Assembly: GCA_017380635.1 (NCBI GenBank)
Contig: JAFODP010000002.1
Location: 1-64,000 of the forward strand
Direction: 5' to 3'
Source of the DNA: Bacteroidales bacterium
GTDB lineage: Bacteria > Bacteroidota > Bacteroidia > Bacteroidales > UBA1402
Length of the DNA stretch: 64,000 nt
The position numbers and the translations under genes were made by a program. Below are positions 25,548-34,235 of this stretch, one piece after another (position 1 is the first letter of the stretch; every line of letters starts with the position of its first letter). Below the pieces are notes generated by a model that worked only from the letters and a program-made list of their open reading frames with translations, was not told the DNA's origin and searched no databases.

Positions 25548-26322
25548 CATAGTGTTTTTGGGCGCCGGCAATGTGGCTACGCATTTGGCGCAGGCTTTGT
25601 CTCGACAGGGACATCGTATCTTGCAGGTCTATTCGCGTACGCAGGCTTCGGCAGCGGCTTTGGCCGATTTGGTGCAAGCTTCTTACACCACCGATATAAA
25701 GTGCTTACAGCCCGATGCCGATATTTATATCTGTGCTTTGAAAGACGCCGTGTTGGCTGAAGTGCTGGCGCAAGTGCCCGATTTTGGAACGGCTTTGTGG
25801 TTGCATACATCCGGTTCCATGCCTTTGTCGGTTTTCGAACCTTATACCCATCGTTGTGGTGTATTTTATCCTTTGCAGACTTTTAGTCGTCAGCGGGCGA
25901 TATCGTTTGAGCGGATTCCTTTCTGCTTGGAGGCCAATAGGAAAGAAGATCTTGTCTTGATGAAAACCTTGGCTTCGCAATTGAGCGAGGATGTGCGCGA
26001 AATGTCTTCGACACAGCGTCAGAATCTGCATGTGGCGGCCGTGTTTGCTTGCAATTTTACCAATAGTCTCTATGCTATGGCGCAGGAAATTTTGGCTTAC
26101 GACCACATCGATAAGGATATTTTGCAAGCGCTTATAGAGGAAACGGCAGCCAAGTTGCGAGGCAATGATGCCAAGGATGTGCAGACAGGCCCGGCGGTGA
26201 GAATGGATCGTAATGTGATAGATAAACATATTGCTTGGTTACAAGCGCACGGCCAGGCTGATAAAGCGCGTTTGTACGAAGAAATGAGCCGAATTATTTA
26301 CGAAAGAAGTCAACCATCATGA
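25534..26322 (+). CDS. Rossmann-like DUF2520 oxidoreductase (P5CR-like)
   Basis: About 262 residues from the ATG at 25534. The longer frame starting at 25462 runs inside the nitroreductase gene. The N-terminal NIVFLGAGNVATHLAQALSR is a GxGxxA dinucleotide-binding motif. The middle LWLHTSGSMPLSVFEPYTHR and GVFYPLQTFS and the helical C-terminal half (VFACNFTNSLYAMAQEIL) match the Rossmann-like plus DUF2520 family, related to pyrroline-5-carboxylate reductases. Its substrate is unknown. In Bacteroidales this gene commonly precedes the KdsC-like phosphatase and Maf, as here. Confidence 0.85.
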   Translation: MTVFNIVFLGAGNVATHLAQALSRQGHRILQVYSRTQASAAALADLVQASYTTDIKCLQPDADIYICALKDAVLAEVLAQVPDFGTALWLHTSGSMPLSVFEPYTHRCGVFYPLQTFSRQRAISFERIPFCLEANRKEDLVLMKTLASQLSEDVREMSSTQRQNLHVAAVFACNFTNSLYAMAQEILAYDHIDKDILQALIEETAAKLRGNDAKDVQTGPAVRMDRNVIDKHIAWLQAHGQADKARLYEEMSRIIYERSQPS

Positions 26323-26834
26323 TAGCTTACGATTTAAGCAAGATCAAAATGATCGTGTTCGATGTGGATGGCGTTTTGTCTGCTTCGACGGTGTCCTACA
26401 AAACGGACGGCACTTTGCAGCGAACCACCCACATGAAAGATATTTATGCCATACAACATGCACTGCGTTCGGGCCTAGAAATTGCTGTTCTCAGTGGCGC
26501 CCGCGATGCTTATGTGCGTCCTCTTTTCGAAAGCTTGGGCTTGAAGCATGTGTATGTTCATGCGCAGTACAAGAAAACTTGCTTGGAAGACCTGATGCAG
26601 AAAACGGCTTATCGTCCCGAGGAAATTGCTTATATGGGAGATGATATGCCCGATTACGAAGTGATGCAAATGGTGGGATTGGGATGCTGCCCGGCCGACG
26701 CCGCCGGCGACATCCGAGCCATAGCGCGCTATGTCTCTCCCTTCGCCGGCGGCGTCGGCTGCGCTCGAGACCTCATCGAACAAGTGATGAAAGCGCAGGG
26801 CACATGGATGAACCAGGAAACTTTTATTTGGTAA
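26319..26834 (+). CDS. kdsC: KdsC-like HAD phosphatase
   Basis: 171 residues, the compact C0-type HAD length. Motif I is FDVDGVLSAS (nucleophile and acid/base Asp), motif II SGA in IAVLSGARD, motif III KK in YKKTCLEDL, and motif IV GDDMPDYEVM. Family members hydrolyse 3-deoxy-D-manno-octulosonate 8-phosphate to Kdo for lipopolysaccharide. Its start overlaps the previous stop as ATGA, and Maf follows two bases after its end. Other phosphosugar specificities cannot be excluded. Confidence 0.88.
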   Translation: MIAYDLSKIKMIVFDVDGVLSASTVSYKTDGTLQRTTHMKDIYAIQHALRSGLEIAVLSGARDAYVRPLFESLGLKHVYVHAQYKKTCLEDLMQKTAYRPEEIAYMGDDMPDYEVMQMVGLGCCPADAAGDIRAIARYVSPFAGGVGCARDLIEQVMKAQGTWMNQETFIW

Positions 26835-26836
26835 TT

Positions 26837-27418
26837 ATGCTGGACAATCTCTCGAAATATCATCTGATTCTGGCTTCCAATTCGCCACGTCGCAAACAGT
26901 TGTTGGCATCATTGGGTGTGTCTTTCGAACAGCAAGTTTTGCCCGATTTGGACGAGGCTTATCCGCCTCATTTGCAGGCCGGTGATATTGCGGAATACAT
27001 CGCCCGAGCCAAAGCGCAAGCCTATTTGCCCACTTTGCAGGAGAACGATTTGGTGCTCACGGCCGATACCATAGTATATAATGAAGGCAAAGTGTACGGC
27101 AAGCCGCAAAACAGAGAAGACGCTTGTGCTATGTTGGCGGAATTGTCGGGAAAGACGCATCATGTCTACACGGGTGTTTGTTTGGCCACCACGCAATGGC
27201 AACGCAGTTTTGCTACCGATACGAAAGTTAGTTTTGCCGCACTCAGCCAAGACGAAATTGCCTATTATGTCGATACTTTTCAGCCTTACGACAAGGCTGG
27301 TGCTTATGGCATTCAAGAGTGGATAGGCTATGTGGCGGTGGAAAATATCGAGGGATCCTATTTCAATGTGATGGGCCTTCCGATACAACGTATTTATCAG
27401 GAATTGAAACAATTATAA
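26837..27418 (+). CDS. maf: Maf family nucleotide pyrophosphatase
   Basis: 193 residues from the ATG at 26837. A longer frame from 26684 has an arginine-rich non-protein-like N-terminus and lies in the kdsC gene. Motifs: LILASNSPRRKQLLASLG (phosphate binding), VLTADTIVYNEGKVYGKPQN (catalytic Asp), SGKTHHVYTGVCL, and DKAGAYGIQEWIGYVAVENI with YFNVMGLPI. It hydrolyses dTTP/UTP or modified nucleotides to monophosphates, a house-cleaning role also tied to septum control. The signature DKAG-YGIQ is that of the YhdE-type dTTP/UTP enzymes. Confidence 0.93.
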   Translation: MLDNLSKYHLILASNSPRRKQLLASLGVSFEQQVLPDLDEAYPPHLQAGDIAEYIARAKAQAYLPTLQENDLVLTADTIVYNEGKVYGKPQNREDACAMLAELSGKTHHVYTGVCLATTQWQRSFATDTKVSFAALSQDEIAYYVDTFQPYDKAGAYGIQEWIGYVAVENIEGSYFNVMGLPIQRIYQELKQL

Positions 27419-27429
27419 AGTAAGATAAT

Positions 27430-27441
27430 CTCCTCGAGGAG
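27430..27441. repeat. 12-base palindrome after maf
   Basis: CTCCTCGAGGAG is self-complementary and lies between maf and the glycosyltransferase gene. With no T run after it, a terminator role is doubtful. Confidence 0.3.
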
Positions 27442-27459
27442 CTATAAAGATAGGGTATT

Positions 27460-28623
27460 ATGAAGATTTTGATGGTGGGAAAATTTCCTTTGGACGCTAA
27501 ATTGTTCAAGGATGGAACCGAGGGCTCTGTGTATGGCGAAGCCAAAACCTTGGTGGAAAAAGGTCACAAGGTGATCGTGTTGGATATGCCGCGCAGCATC
27601 ATCGATAAAGATTATCATGAAACGGTGGACGGCATCGAAGTGCATCGTTTTTTCTGTGCAGAAGATTCGCTCAAACAGCAAAAGAAAGTGATACGCAAAC
27701 GTTTGATTCCCTTGATGTTGTCTTGCGATCCTTCTATTTGTCATCTGCATGTAACCCAACATCATTCTTTACAGGTGGTGTCGGCTTTGCGTCGTCATAA
27801 AATCAAATACCTGGTGGAAATTCATGGCTTGCCCCGTAAAGAAGCCAAGCAAGCTTTCCGTAAACAGAAAACTCTTCCCAAGTTGTTCGCTTGGTGGTAC
27901 GAATGTTTCCGTGAATTTGTCTTTGTGCGTAACACCCATCTGGTGGTGACCGATACCGATTACGAAAAACAAGCTTTGCGCAAATTCGCTTTCCGTCACA
28001 AGTTGGATATTCATGTAATCCATCAAGGTATACATGATGATTTCTATCAGCAAGATTATCATCCTCAAGACAATACCTTGTTGGCCGTGGGCACTATCGC
28101 GCCGCGCAAAGATCAGTTGATGATGCTTGATGTGGTGGATAAATTGCGCAAGGATATTCCCGATATCAAGCTATCCATCGTCGGGGGATTGGTCGATTTG
28201 GATTACTACAAAAAACTTCAGACCCGCATTGTTCGTAAGGATTTGGCCCGACACGTGTCCTTGCATCCCGATGTGCACGCCATAGAATTGCTCAAACAAT
28301 ATTCGCGTTCGCGTTTGTTTATGCTTTGTGCCAGCGAAGAATCTCAATGTGTGGCGATGGCCGAAGCAATGGCCGTCGGTTTGCCCGTAGTTTCTACTAA
28401 AGTGGGCGGTATCAAGCACTTGCTGTCGGAAGGCGATAATGGTTTCTTATGCGCTCACGGCGATGTGAAAGCTATGGTGAAGCATATCAAAAACTTGCTG
28501 CAACATCCCGATTTGTGTCAGCAAATGTCTGAAAGAAACAAAAAAGATGCTGAAAAATATCGTTGGAGCAGTATCGTGGAAAAGTATATCAAGCTCTACG
28601 CTAAAGCAATGAAAGATAAATGA
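27460..28623 (+). CDS. Family 4 glycosyltransferase
   Basis: 387 residues with a GT-B fold. The N-terminal half (MKILMVGKFPLDAKLFKDGT) binds the acceptor and YLVEIHGLPRKEA follows. The C-terminal half has the nucleotide-sugar site NTLLAVGTIAPRKDQLMMLD near 205 and the E-x7-E-type motif SQCVAMAEAMAVGLPVVSTK followed by VGGIKHLL near 285-310. It probably adds a sugar to lipopolysaccharide or capsule; the donor and acceptor are unknown. No membrane segment is seen. It is the last gene of the plus-strand run and converges with rsgA. Confidence 0.88.
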   Translation: MKILMVGKFPLDAKLFKDGTEGSVYGEAKTLVEKGHKVIVLDMPRSIIDKDYHETVDGIEVHRFFCAEDSLKQQKKVIRKRLIPLMLSCDPSICHLHVTQHHSLQVVSALRRHKIKYLVEIHGLPRKEAKQAFRKQKTLPKLFAWWYECFREFVFVRNTHLVVTDTDYEKQALRKFAFRHKLDIHVIHQGIHDDFYQQDYHPQDNTLLAVGTIAPRKDQLMMLDVVDKLRKDIPDIKLSIVGGLVDLDYYKKLQTRIVRKDLARHVSLHPDVHAIELLKQYSRSRLFMLCASEESQCVAMAEAMAVGLPVVSTKVGGIKHLLSEGDNGFLCAHGDVKAMVKHIKNLLQHPDLCQQMSERNKKDAEKYRWSSIVEKYIKLYAKAMKDK

Positions 28624-28638
28624 TTCGGGTGAATCATT
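28619..28638. terminator. Hairpin between convergent glycosyltransferase and rsgA genes
   Basis: AATGATTC and GAATCATT form a perfect 8-bp stem with a GGGT loop, overlapping both stop codons. T runs are weak, so termination is plausible but not certain. Confidence 0.45.
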
Positions 28639-29563
28639 CGGCATCGCGGTATTTTCCTTTGTGGGCGTCTTCCATGATGCTCAAGTAGCTATGGTAGCGC
28701 GATTCGCTGATAAGATGCTGCGACAAAGCTTCTTGCACAGCGCAACCCGGCTCATGACGATGCGTGCAGTTGCCATAACGACAATTGGCCGAAGCTTTGA
28801 ATATTTCCGGAAAATAATGTCCCACTTCCTCCTGTTGCATATCGAAGGTGTTGAAGCCTTTAATGCCGGGAGTATCAATGATATAGGTCTGCTCGCCCAA
28901 ATCGTACATTTCCGAAAAAGAGGTGGTGTGCTTACCGGTTTGATGATAGTCGGAAATATGGCCGGTCTTGGCCTTGATAGACGGGCATAAAGCATTCAGC
29001 AGCGATGATTTGCCTACACCCGAATTGCCCGACAGCAGACAGATTTTTCCTTGAATGAAATTTTTTAGTTCTTCAATGCCCTGACCCTCCTTGGCCGAAA
29101 GGGCAAAACAAGTATAACCGACCTGGGTATACAAACGCATTAAAGCTTGTAAATACTCCAGATCGGTTTCGTTGTATAAGTCTATCTTGTTGAAAACCAG
29201 ACAAGCTGGAACGCGATAGGCTTCGCAAGTCGCTAAAAATCGGTCGATGAATACCAGGTTGGTCTCCGGCAATTTGACGCTCACTACCAGCAAGGCAACG
29301 TCCATATTGGCTGCAATGATATGCAACTGTTTGGAAAGGTTGGCCGGTTTGCGAACAATGTAGTTGCGTCTTTCTTCGATGTCGGAAATAAGGTAGTTGC
29401 CCTGATTCTCAGTGATTTCTACCCAATCGCCGATGGCAACCGGATTGGTGCTCTTCAAGCCTTTGATGCGGAAATTGCCCTTGATTTTGCAAGCAATGTC
29501 TTCGCCCTGAAGAGTGCGCACCACAAATTGACTGCCCGTATTTTTAATGACTAATGCTTTCAA
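28634..29563 (-). CDS. rsgA: Ribosome small-subunit-dependent GTPase A
   Basis: 309 residues. The N-terminal OB fold (KALVIKNTGSQFVV) is followed by a circularly permuted GTPase: G4 FNKID near 139, then G1 LLSGNSGVGKSSLLNALCP near 177, and G3 DTPG near 229. The C-terminal zinc knuckle reads CRYGNCTHRHEPGC. It assists late 30S maturation. The start is a TTG at 29563, chosen because it matches the family N-terminus (M-K-x-L-V-I-K-N-T-G) and an in-frame stop of frr lies 18 bases upstream, leaving no ATG. It is third in the pyrH-frr-rsgA unit. Confidence 0.95.
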   Translation of the reverse strand: MKALVIKNTGSQFVVRTLQGEDIACKIKGNFRIKGLKSTNPVAIGDWVEITENQGNYLISDIEERRNYIVRKPANLSKQLHIIAANMDVALLVVSVKLPETNLVFIDRFLATCEAYRVPACLVFNKIDLYNETDLEYLQALMRLYTQVGYTCFALSAKEGQGIEELKNFIQGKICLLSGNSGVGKSSLLNALCPSIKAKTGHISDYHQTGKHTTSFSEMYDLGEQTYIIDTPGIKGFNTFDMQQEEVGHYFPEIFKASANCRYGNCTHRHEPGCAVQEALSQHLISESRYHSYLSIMEDAHKGKYRDAE

Positions 29564-29581
29564 TCTCTTCTTGCCAAAAGA

Positions 29582-30145
29582 TTAAACGGTCATGATTTCC
29601 TTTTCCTTTTCAGTAACGATTTCGTCGATACGCTTGATGTACTTGTCGTGAGCTTTCTGTACGGTAGCTTCGAAATCCTTACCCATGTCTTCCGACAAAC
29701 CTTCCTTCACCAATTTCTTGACAGAATCGATGGTGTCGCGACGCGTGTTGCGGATGCTGATTTTGCCTTCTTCGGCTTCCTGACGCACTTGCTTGGCCAA
29801 GTTGCGACGACGTTCTTCGGTGAGTGGGGGAATGGTCAAGTGGATGGTTTCGCCATTGTTGGCAGGAGTGATGCCCAATTCTGAAGCCATGATGGCTTTT
29901 TCGATAGGTTTGATCATGCTCTTTTCCCAAGGTTGGATGGCGATGGTCTTGGCATCGGGAGTAGACAAATTGGCAACGCTCGACAATGCGCTCATCGTGC
30001 CGTAATAATCAACGCGGATGCCGTCCAAAAGATTTACACTGGCTTTGCCTGCGCGAATGCGAGAAAGCGATTTTTCCAAATGCTGAATGGTTTGATCCAT
30101 GCTTTCTTCGGCCATGGAAATCAAAAGATTAGCTTCTTCAATCAT
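29582..30145 (-). CDS. frr: Ribosome recycling factor
   Basis: 187 residues, the standard length. The three-helix-bundle sequence is clear: [20 protein letters not shown], then [60 protein letters not shown] and [15 protein letters not shown]. With EF-G it splits post-termination ribosomes. It lies 44 bases after pyrH, the usual bacterial pairing. Confidence 0.97.
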   Translation of the reverse strand: MIEEANLLISMAEESMDQTIQHLEKSLSRIRAGKASVNLLDGIRVDYYGTMSALSSVANLSTPDAKTIAIQPWEKSMIKPIEKAIMASELGITPANNGETIHLTIPPLTEERRRNLAKQVRQEAEEGKISIRNTRRDTIDSVKKLVKEGLSEDMGKDFEATVQKAHDKYIKRIDEIVTEKEKEIMTV

Positions 30146-30189
30146 AGTTGTATATTTTTATTGATTTTGATTACAGAGGATGTTTCCGA

Positions 30190-30903
30190 TTAATTGTGAA
30201 CCAAGGTACCGATGCCACCTTCGGTAAGCACTTTTTTTAAGTTGCCGGGTTTGTCCATGTTGAAAACGATGATGGGCAAGTTGTTTTCCTTGCACATGGT
30301 TGTGGCGGTCAAGTCCATGACTTTCAGGCCTTTCACATAAATTTCATCGTAAGTGATATCGTCAAACTTAACGGCAGTAGGATCTTTTTCAGGGTCGGCG
30401 GTGTAGATGCCGTCCACGCGGGTGCCTTTCAACATGACGTCGGCTTCGATTTCAATACCGCGCAAAGAAGAACCGGTGTCGGTGGTGAAATAAGGACAAC
30501 CTGTGCCGCAAGAGAAGATAACGATTTCGCCATTGTTCAAGCATTCCAAAGCGCGGGTTTTGCTGAAATATTCGCCGATGGGTTCCATGCGCACACCGGT
30601 GAGTACGCGGGCTTTCGCGCCGATGCTTTCCAGAGCCGAACAGAGAGCCAAACTGTTGATAACGGTGGCCAACATACCCATTTGGTCGCCCTTTACGCGT
30701 TCAAAACCTTTGGTGGCGCCGCTCAATCCACGGAAAATATTTCCACCGCCAATAACAATGGCAATCTGAATGCCCAAATCGGCCATTTCCTTGATTTGTT
30801 GTGCATACTCGGCCAGACGTTCCGGGTCGATACCGTACTGGGCTTTGCCCATCAAAGATTCTCCGCTCAGTTTCAGGAGAATACGATTATACTTCTTTGT
30901 CAT
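30190..30903 (-). CDS. pyrH: UMP kinase
   Basis: 237 residues. Amino-acid-kinase fold motifs: ILLKLSGESLMGKAQYGID, IAIVIGGGNIFRG, GDQMGMLATVINSLAL, ARVLTGVRM and a C-terminal GIGTLV. It phosphorylates UMP to UDP for RNA and sugar-nucleotide synthesis and is normally hexameric and GTP-regulated. First gene of the unit with frr and rsgA, it has its own promoter at 30927-30958. Confidence 0.97.
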   Translation of the reverse strand: MTKKYNRILLKLSGESLMGKAQYGIDPERLAEYAQQIKEMADLGIQIAIVIGGGNIFRGLSGATKGFERVKGDQMGMLATVINSLALCSALESIGAKARVLTGVRMEPIGEYFSKTRALECLNNGEIVIFSCGTGCPYFTTDTGSSLRGIEIEADVMLKGTRVDGIYTADPEKDPTAVKFDDITYDEIYVKGLKVMDLTATTMCKENNLPIIVFNMDKPGNLKKVLTEGGIGTLVHN

Positions 30904-30926
30904 GATGATAATTTCTTAAGAACTCA

Positions 30927-30958
30927 CAAATGTAATGTTTGTTGATTTAAATCACAAA
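30927..30958 (-). promoter_or_regulatory. Promoter of the pyrH-frr-rsgA operon
   Basis: On the minus strand, -33 TTTG (30955-30958) and -7 TACATTTG (30927-30934) have a 20-base spacer. The -33 box lies inside the last codons of birA. Confidence 0.75.
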
Positions 30959-31744
30959 CCTAAGTTCTTTGAAGGCGTAATTTTTTAATTCTCCAGACCA
31001 TTTTTTTTCCAGCTGCAAACGACCATCGGGCAAGACATCCACAATGCGGGCTTCGAAAGAGGCTTCTTCGTCCTGAAAATGATGCCATTCCATTAGGCGA
31101 TACAGCCTTTTCATATAGTTGTTTTGAATGTCTTCGCGCGAAAGCAGTGACTGCTGGAATTTCTCTTTTTGCCCGAGGATGTTTTCTGCGATGTTTTCGA
31201 TAAAAGTGCTCATCTCCAATTGAGACAGTATCTTCAAACTTTCAGGATGCTGTTGACATATCTGCTTGAGCGATATGGGATTGGGCGCATCGCTTAAAAA
31301 GATTTCCTGATGTACGTTCAGGCCGATGCCGCAGATGCAGTCTTGTATTTGTCCACCGAAAATGCGACTTTCGATAAGGATGCCTGCCAGTTTCTTGTTG
31401 CCGAAATAAATATCGTTGGGCCACTTGATGCGCAGTTTGGAGGCGACGTCGTCCGAGTGAAAACAGGGCAGTTGTTGGCAGAGACTCTCGCAAAGCGCCA
31501 ATGCCACTATTTGCGTGATGCAGAAATGCTCAGCGGCAGGCAATTGCAAGTTGCGCAGGGCGAGGCTGAAGAGAGCGTTGGCGCCGGCCGCCGACTCCCA
31601 GCTATTGCCCACTTGACCACGGCCGGCGCCCTGAAACCCGGCACTGACAATGCTTCCGTCTGCAAACTTGTCGCTTTCATCGCGAAGCTTTTCCATCAGG
31701 AAAGTGTTGGTAGATGGCAATATGTCGTATCGTAAATGTTGCAT
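30947..31744 (-). CDS. birA: Biotin--[acetyl-CoA-carboxylase] ligase
   Basis: About 265 residues from the ATG at 31744; an in-frame TTG two codons upstream is less likely. Motifs: PSTNTFLMEKL, ADGSIVSAGFQGAGRGQVGN (the GRGxxG biotinyl-AMP loop; here G-R-G-Q-V-G), LRIKWPNDIYFGNKKLAGIL with the catalytic lysine, and GIGLNVHQ. The C-terminal SH3-like domain is short. There is no N-terminal DNA-binding domain, so it is the ligase-only type without the repressor function seen in E. coli BirA. It ends the psd-pssA-tadA-yraN run. Confidence 0.93.
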   Translation of the reverse strand: MQHLRYDILPSTNTFLMEKLRDESDKFADGSIVSAGFQGAGRGQVGNSWESAAGANALFSLALRNLQLPAAEHFCITQIVALALCESLCQQLPCFHSDDVASKLRIKWPNDIYFGNKKLAGILIESRIFGGQIQDCICGIGLNVHQEIFLSDAPNPISLKQICQQHPESLKILSQLEMSTFIENIAENILGQKEKFQQSLLSREDIQNNYMKRLYRLMEWHHFQDEEASFEARIVDVLPDGRLQLEKKWSGELKNYAFKELRFVI

Positions 31745-31755
31745 GATCAAAATTA

Positions 31756-32124
31756 TTAAGATAAAGGTGCCGTGAAAGCATCTTCAATATGATCGATCTC
31801 GGCTTGACCGTCGGGGCGCATCACCACCGAAACGATGTCGAAACGCACTTCTGCATCGATGGCTTTTTGTCGGATGTAGAGGTTGGCCGCTTGCACAATG
31901 CGTTTTATTTTGATGCTTGTCACCGCTTGCCAAGGCTCTTCGTAGTCGTCACCGCTACGCGTTTTTACTTCGACAATCACCAGCGTATTTCCATCCAAGG
32001 CGATGATATCCAATTCTTTGTGGCCTGCGTGCCAGTTTCTTTCCAAAATTCGATACGCCTTCTTTTCCAGATAGGTCAAAGCGATGTCTTCGCCCCATCG
32101 GCCCGTTCGATTATGTGTTGCCAT
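31756..32124 (-). CDS. YraN/UPF0102 family nuclease-like protein
   Basis: 122 residues, the usual length. The restriction-endonuclease-like core is visible: GRWGEDIALTYLEKKAYRIL, NWHAGHKELDIIALDGNTLV and IVEVKTRSG (Asp and E-x-K active-site pattern). C-terminal IRQKAIDAEVRFDIVSVVM fits the family. Likely a DNA/Holliday-junction-type nuclease; its role in the cell is not settled. It lies 12 bases after tadA. Confidence 0.92.
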   Translation of the reverse strand: MATHNRTGRWGEDIALTYLEKKAYRILERNWHAGHKELDIIALDGNTLVIVEVKTRSGDDYEEPWQAVTSIKIKRIVQAANLYIRQKAIDAEVRFDIVSVVMRPDGQAEIDHIEDAFTAPLS

Positions 32125-32136
32125 AGGCTCGTGGCT

Positions 32137-32568
32137 TTATCGTTTGTCTTGAAAAAAAGACTTCATCAACGTGGCGCATTCCTCTTCGAGCACACCGGAA
32201 ATTACTTCTGTTTTGGGGTGCAAGGCCAAGGGCGCCAATTTGCGATAGCCACGTTTTTCGTCAGCGGCACCATATACTATCGTTTTGATTTGCGCCCAGC
32301 CAAGAGCGCCGGCACACATGCTACAAGGTTCTACTGTGACATATAAACAGCAATCGGTCAGGTATTTGCCTCCAAGATTTTCGGCGGCAGCAGTGATGGC
32401 TTGCATTTCGGCATGCGCGGTGACATCTTTCAGTCTTTCGCAAAGATTATGCGTTCTGGCAATGATATGGTCGTGGCAAACCACTACGGCGCCAATGGGA
32501 ATTTCTCCTTCTTGATAAGCCGCTTTGGCTTCTTGCAAAGCAATTTTCATGTAATATTCGTGGTTCAT
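32137..32568 (-). CDS. tadA: tRNA adenosine(34) deaminase
   Basis: 143 residues. Zinc deaminase motifs: HAEMQ with His52 and catalytic Glu54, and PCSMC with Cys82 and Cys85. The N-terminal EYYMKIALQEAKAAYQEGEI and C-terminal LEEECATLMKSFFQDKR match TadA. It converts A34 of tRNA-Arg(ACG) to inosine. It follows the small basic-protein gene by 18 bases on the minus strand. Confidence 0.95.
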   Translation of the reverse strand: MNHEYYMKIALQEAKAAYQEGEIPIGAVVVCHDHIIARTHNLCERLKDVTAHAEMQAITAAAENLGGKYLTDCCLYVTVEPCSMCAGALGWAQIKTIVYGAADEKRGYRKLAPLALHPKTEVISGVLEEECATLMKSFFQDKR

Positions 32569-32586
32569 GGCTGGAGAGGATAAAGA

Positions 32587-32796
32587 TTAGAATAAGGTAG
32601 GATAGTCTTCGCAGAAAGTCTGAGAAACTTTTCCAAGCACGGTTTTGCGGATGAATTGCGAACGATTTTTGATATGATATCGTTTGCAATAAGCATTCAA
32701 GGCGTCGAATTCTGCTTCATTCAGGTGAAAAACAATGCGTTTGTCTCTACGCGAATGCTGGTACTTGGCAATCAGTTTTTTCTTTTTTCTGCTCAT
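32587..32796 (-). CDS. Small basic ribbon-helix-helix-like protein
   Basis: 69 residues from the ATG at 32796, which overlaps the pssA stop as ATGA. A longer frame upstream lies inside pssA and is discarded. Very basic N-terminus (SRKKKKLIAKYQHSRRDKRI), then VFHLNEAEFDALNAYCKRYH with NRSQFIRKTVL. A beta-strand followed by two helices with N-R-S-Q-F-I-R resembles RHH/MobC-type DNA-binding proteins. Function is unknown; coupling to phospholipid genes may be only operonic. Confidence 0.7.
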   Translation of the reverse strand: MSRKKKKLIAKYQHSRRDKRIVFHLNEAEFDALNAYCKRYHIKNRSQFIRKTVLGKVSQTFCEDYPTLF

Positions 32797-33458
32797 GATT
32801 TTTTCAAGATAAGGTGCAGCAAACAAAGTAGTATATACCAAAGGATGCTCAAGGCGAATCCAAAACTTTTCATCCAGATTATCAAGATGATACATCCGGC
32901 AAGAAAGATATAGCGCAGGGCATTGTCCTTATAGTGCAAGTTTTTGAATTTCAAAGAAAACATCGGTATGGGCGATACCAAAAGCCAAGAAAAAACAACG
33001 CAAAGCAAGGCGATAATCCAGGATTCTATCTGTCCAAGCGTCGTCATGCCGGCAATGCCGAATGCCCAGAAAATGGCGTTGGCCGGTGTGGGCAATCCGA
33101 TGAAGGAAGAAGTTTGTCTTTCGTCTAAGTTGAACATGGCCAGGCGTAAAGCCGAGCATGCAACCATGAGCAGGGCAGCGTAACACCAATATCCGCCTTG
33201 AGTCTGCATGTAATGAAAAGCCATCATCGATGGTGCGACGCCAAAACTGACAATGTCGCAGAGCGAATCCAATTCTTTACCGATGGCCGAGACAGCATGC
33301 AGCATACGCGCTACAAATCCGTCCAGAAAGTCGAAAACGGCAGCGATGACAATGCAATACGCCGCCCAGGTATAATTGCCTTGAAAAGTACAAACGATGG
33401 ACAGACTGCCCGCGAGGACGTTCAGACAAGTGATGGCGTTGGCAAGATGTTTTTTCAT
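32793..33458 (-). CDS. pssA: CDP-diacylglycerol--serine O-phosphatidyltransferase
   Basis: 221 residues with several membrane helices. The CDP-alcohol phosphotransferase motif is intact: DFLDGFVARMLHAVSAIGKE then LDSLCD, that is DG-x2-AR-x8-G-x3-D-x3-D near residues 43-66. It makes phosphatidylserine, which the adjacent psd product decarboxylates to phosphatidylethanolamine. Its start overlaps the psd stop as ATGA. Confidence 0.95.
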   Translation of the reverse strand: MKKHLANAITCLNVLAGSLSIVCTFQGNYTWAAYCIVIAAVFDFLDGFVARMLHAVSAIGKELDSLCDIVSFGVAPSMMAFHYMQTQGGYWCYAALLMVACSALRLAMFNLDERQTSSFIGLPTPANAIFWAFGIAGMTTLGQIESWIIALLCVVFSWLLVSPIPMFSLKFKNLHYKDNALRYIFLAGCIILIIWMKSFGFALSILWYILLCLLHLILKKS

Positions 33459-34183
33459 GCTTCAGGCTGTTTGAATCGTGCGATGATGTTTTGGTTGCCT
33501 TTGACGTGATCGCCTATTTTGCAGCACATTTCCACGCTGTCGGCCGGGAAGTAGAGGTCGACGCGCGATCCGAATTTGATGAAGCCCATGTGCTCGTTCA
33601 GGTGACACTTCTTGCCTTTGTAAGCGTAAGTGACGATGCGGCGCGCAAGCGCGCCGGCAATCTGCCTGAGCAAAACTTCCTGGCCATTCACATCGGCTTT
33701 CACCACGATGCTGCTGCGTTCATTCTCCTGGCTCGATTTGGGTAAAAAGGCAGCCTGATAACGTCCGTTCTGATGTTGGTAATGCGTTACTTTTCCTTCG
33801 AAAGGATACCAATTGGCATGAACGTCGGTCACAGACATAAAAATGGACACTTGCAGACACTCACGATGCAGGATTTCGTGTTCGAAAACCGGTTCTATCA
33901 CCACAATTTTGCCATCGGCCGGTGCTACAATGTCGTAAGGATTGTCCGTTTGGAAGATTCTTTTGGGATTACGGAAGAAATTGGTGAAAAAAATCATCAA
34001 TACCGACGATGCAGCAAGGGTTGTCACAAAATATGCGCCCATCCAAAAATAACAGGCCGTGTTGATGACAATCAAAGCTAAAAGGAAAGAAATCAGCATC
34101 TTGCGTCCTTCCTTGTGTATGCGTAATCCGAATGTTTTTCTCAAAAGAATTTCGTTTTGGATGAATAACCCACAAAAGTACAT
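33455..34183 (-). CDS. psd: Phosphatidylserine decarboxylase proenzyme
   Basis: 242 residues. Membrane segments near residues 30-65, APADGKIVVIEPVFEHEIL, FMSVTDVHANWYPFEGKVTH, and the autocatalytic FGSRVD near 213, where Ser becomes the pyruvoyl group. It is the short archaeal-type/Bacteroides form. The start is uncertain: the ATG at 34183 overlaps a TACTTTTG -7-like element (34173-34180), so a TTG at 34144 giving MRKTFGLRIHKEG may be the real start. It is divergent from the asparaginase gene and heads the run through birA. Confidence 0.93.
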   Translation of the reverse strand: MYFCGLFIQNEILLRKTFGLRIHKEGRKMLISFLLALIVINTACYFWMGAYFVTTLAASSVLMIFFTNFFRNPKRIFQTDNPYDIVAPADGKIVVIEPVFEHEILHRECLQVSIFMSVTDVHANWYPFEGKVTHYQHQNGRYQAAFLPKSSQENERSSIVVKADVNGQEVLLRQIAGALARRIVTYAYKGKKCHLNEHMGFIKFGSRVDLYFPADSVEMCCKIGDHVKGNQNIIARFKQPEA

Positions 34184-34201
34184 TAAATATTGTAAAATTC
34201 A

Positions 34202-34209
34202 TATCTTTG
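34202..34209 (+). promoter_or_regulatory. Promoter -7 element of the asparaginase gene
   Basis: TATCTTTG matches TAnnTTTG. No clear -33 TTTG is found at the right distance. It is 26 bases before the ATG at 34236. Confidence 0.5.
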
Positions 34210-34235
34210 CGCGTGGCTTTTTTAGAAACAAAATT

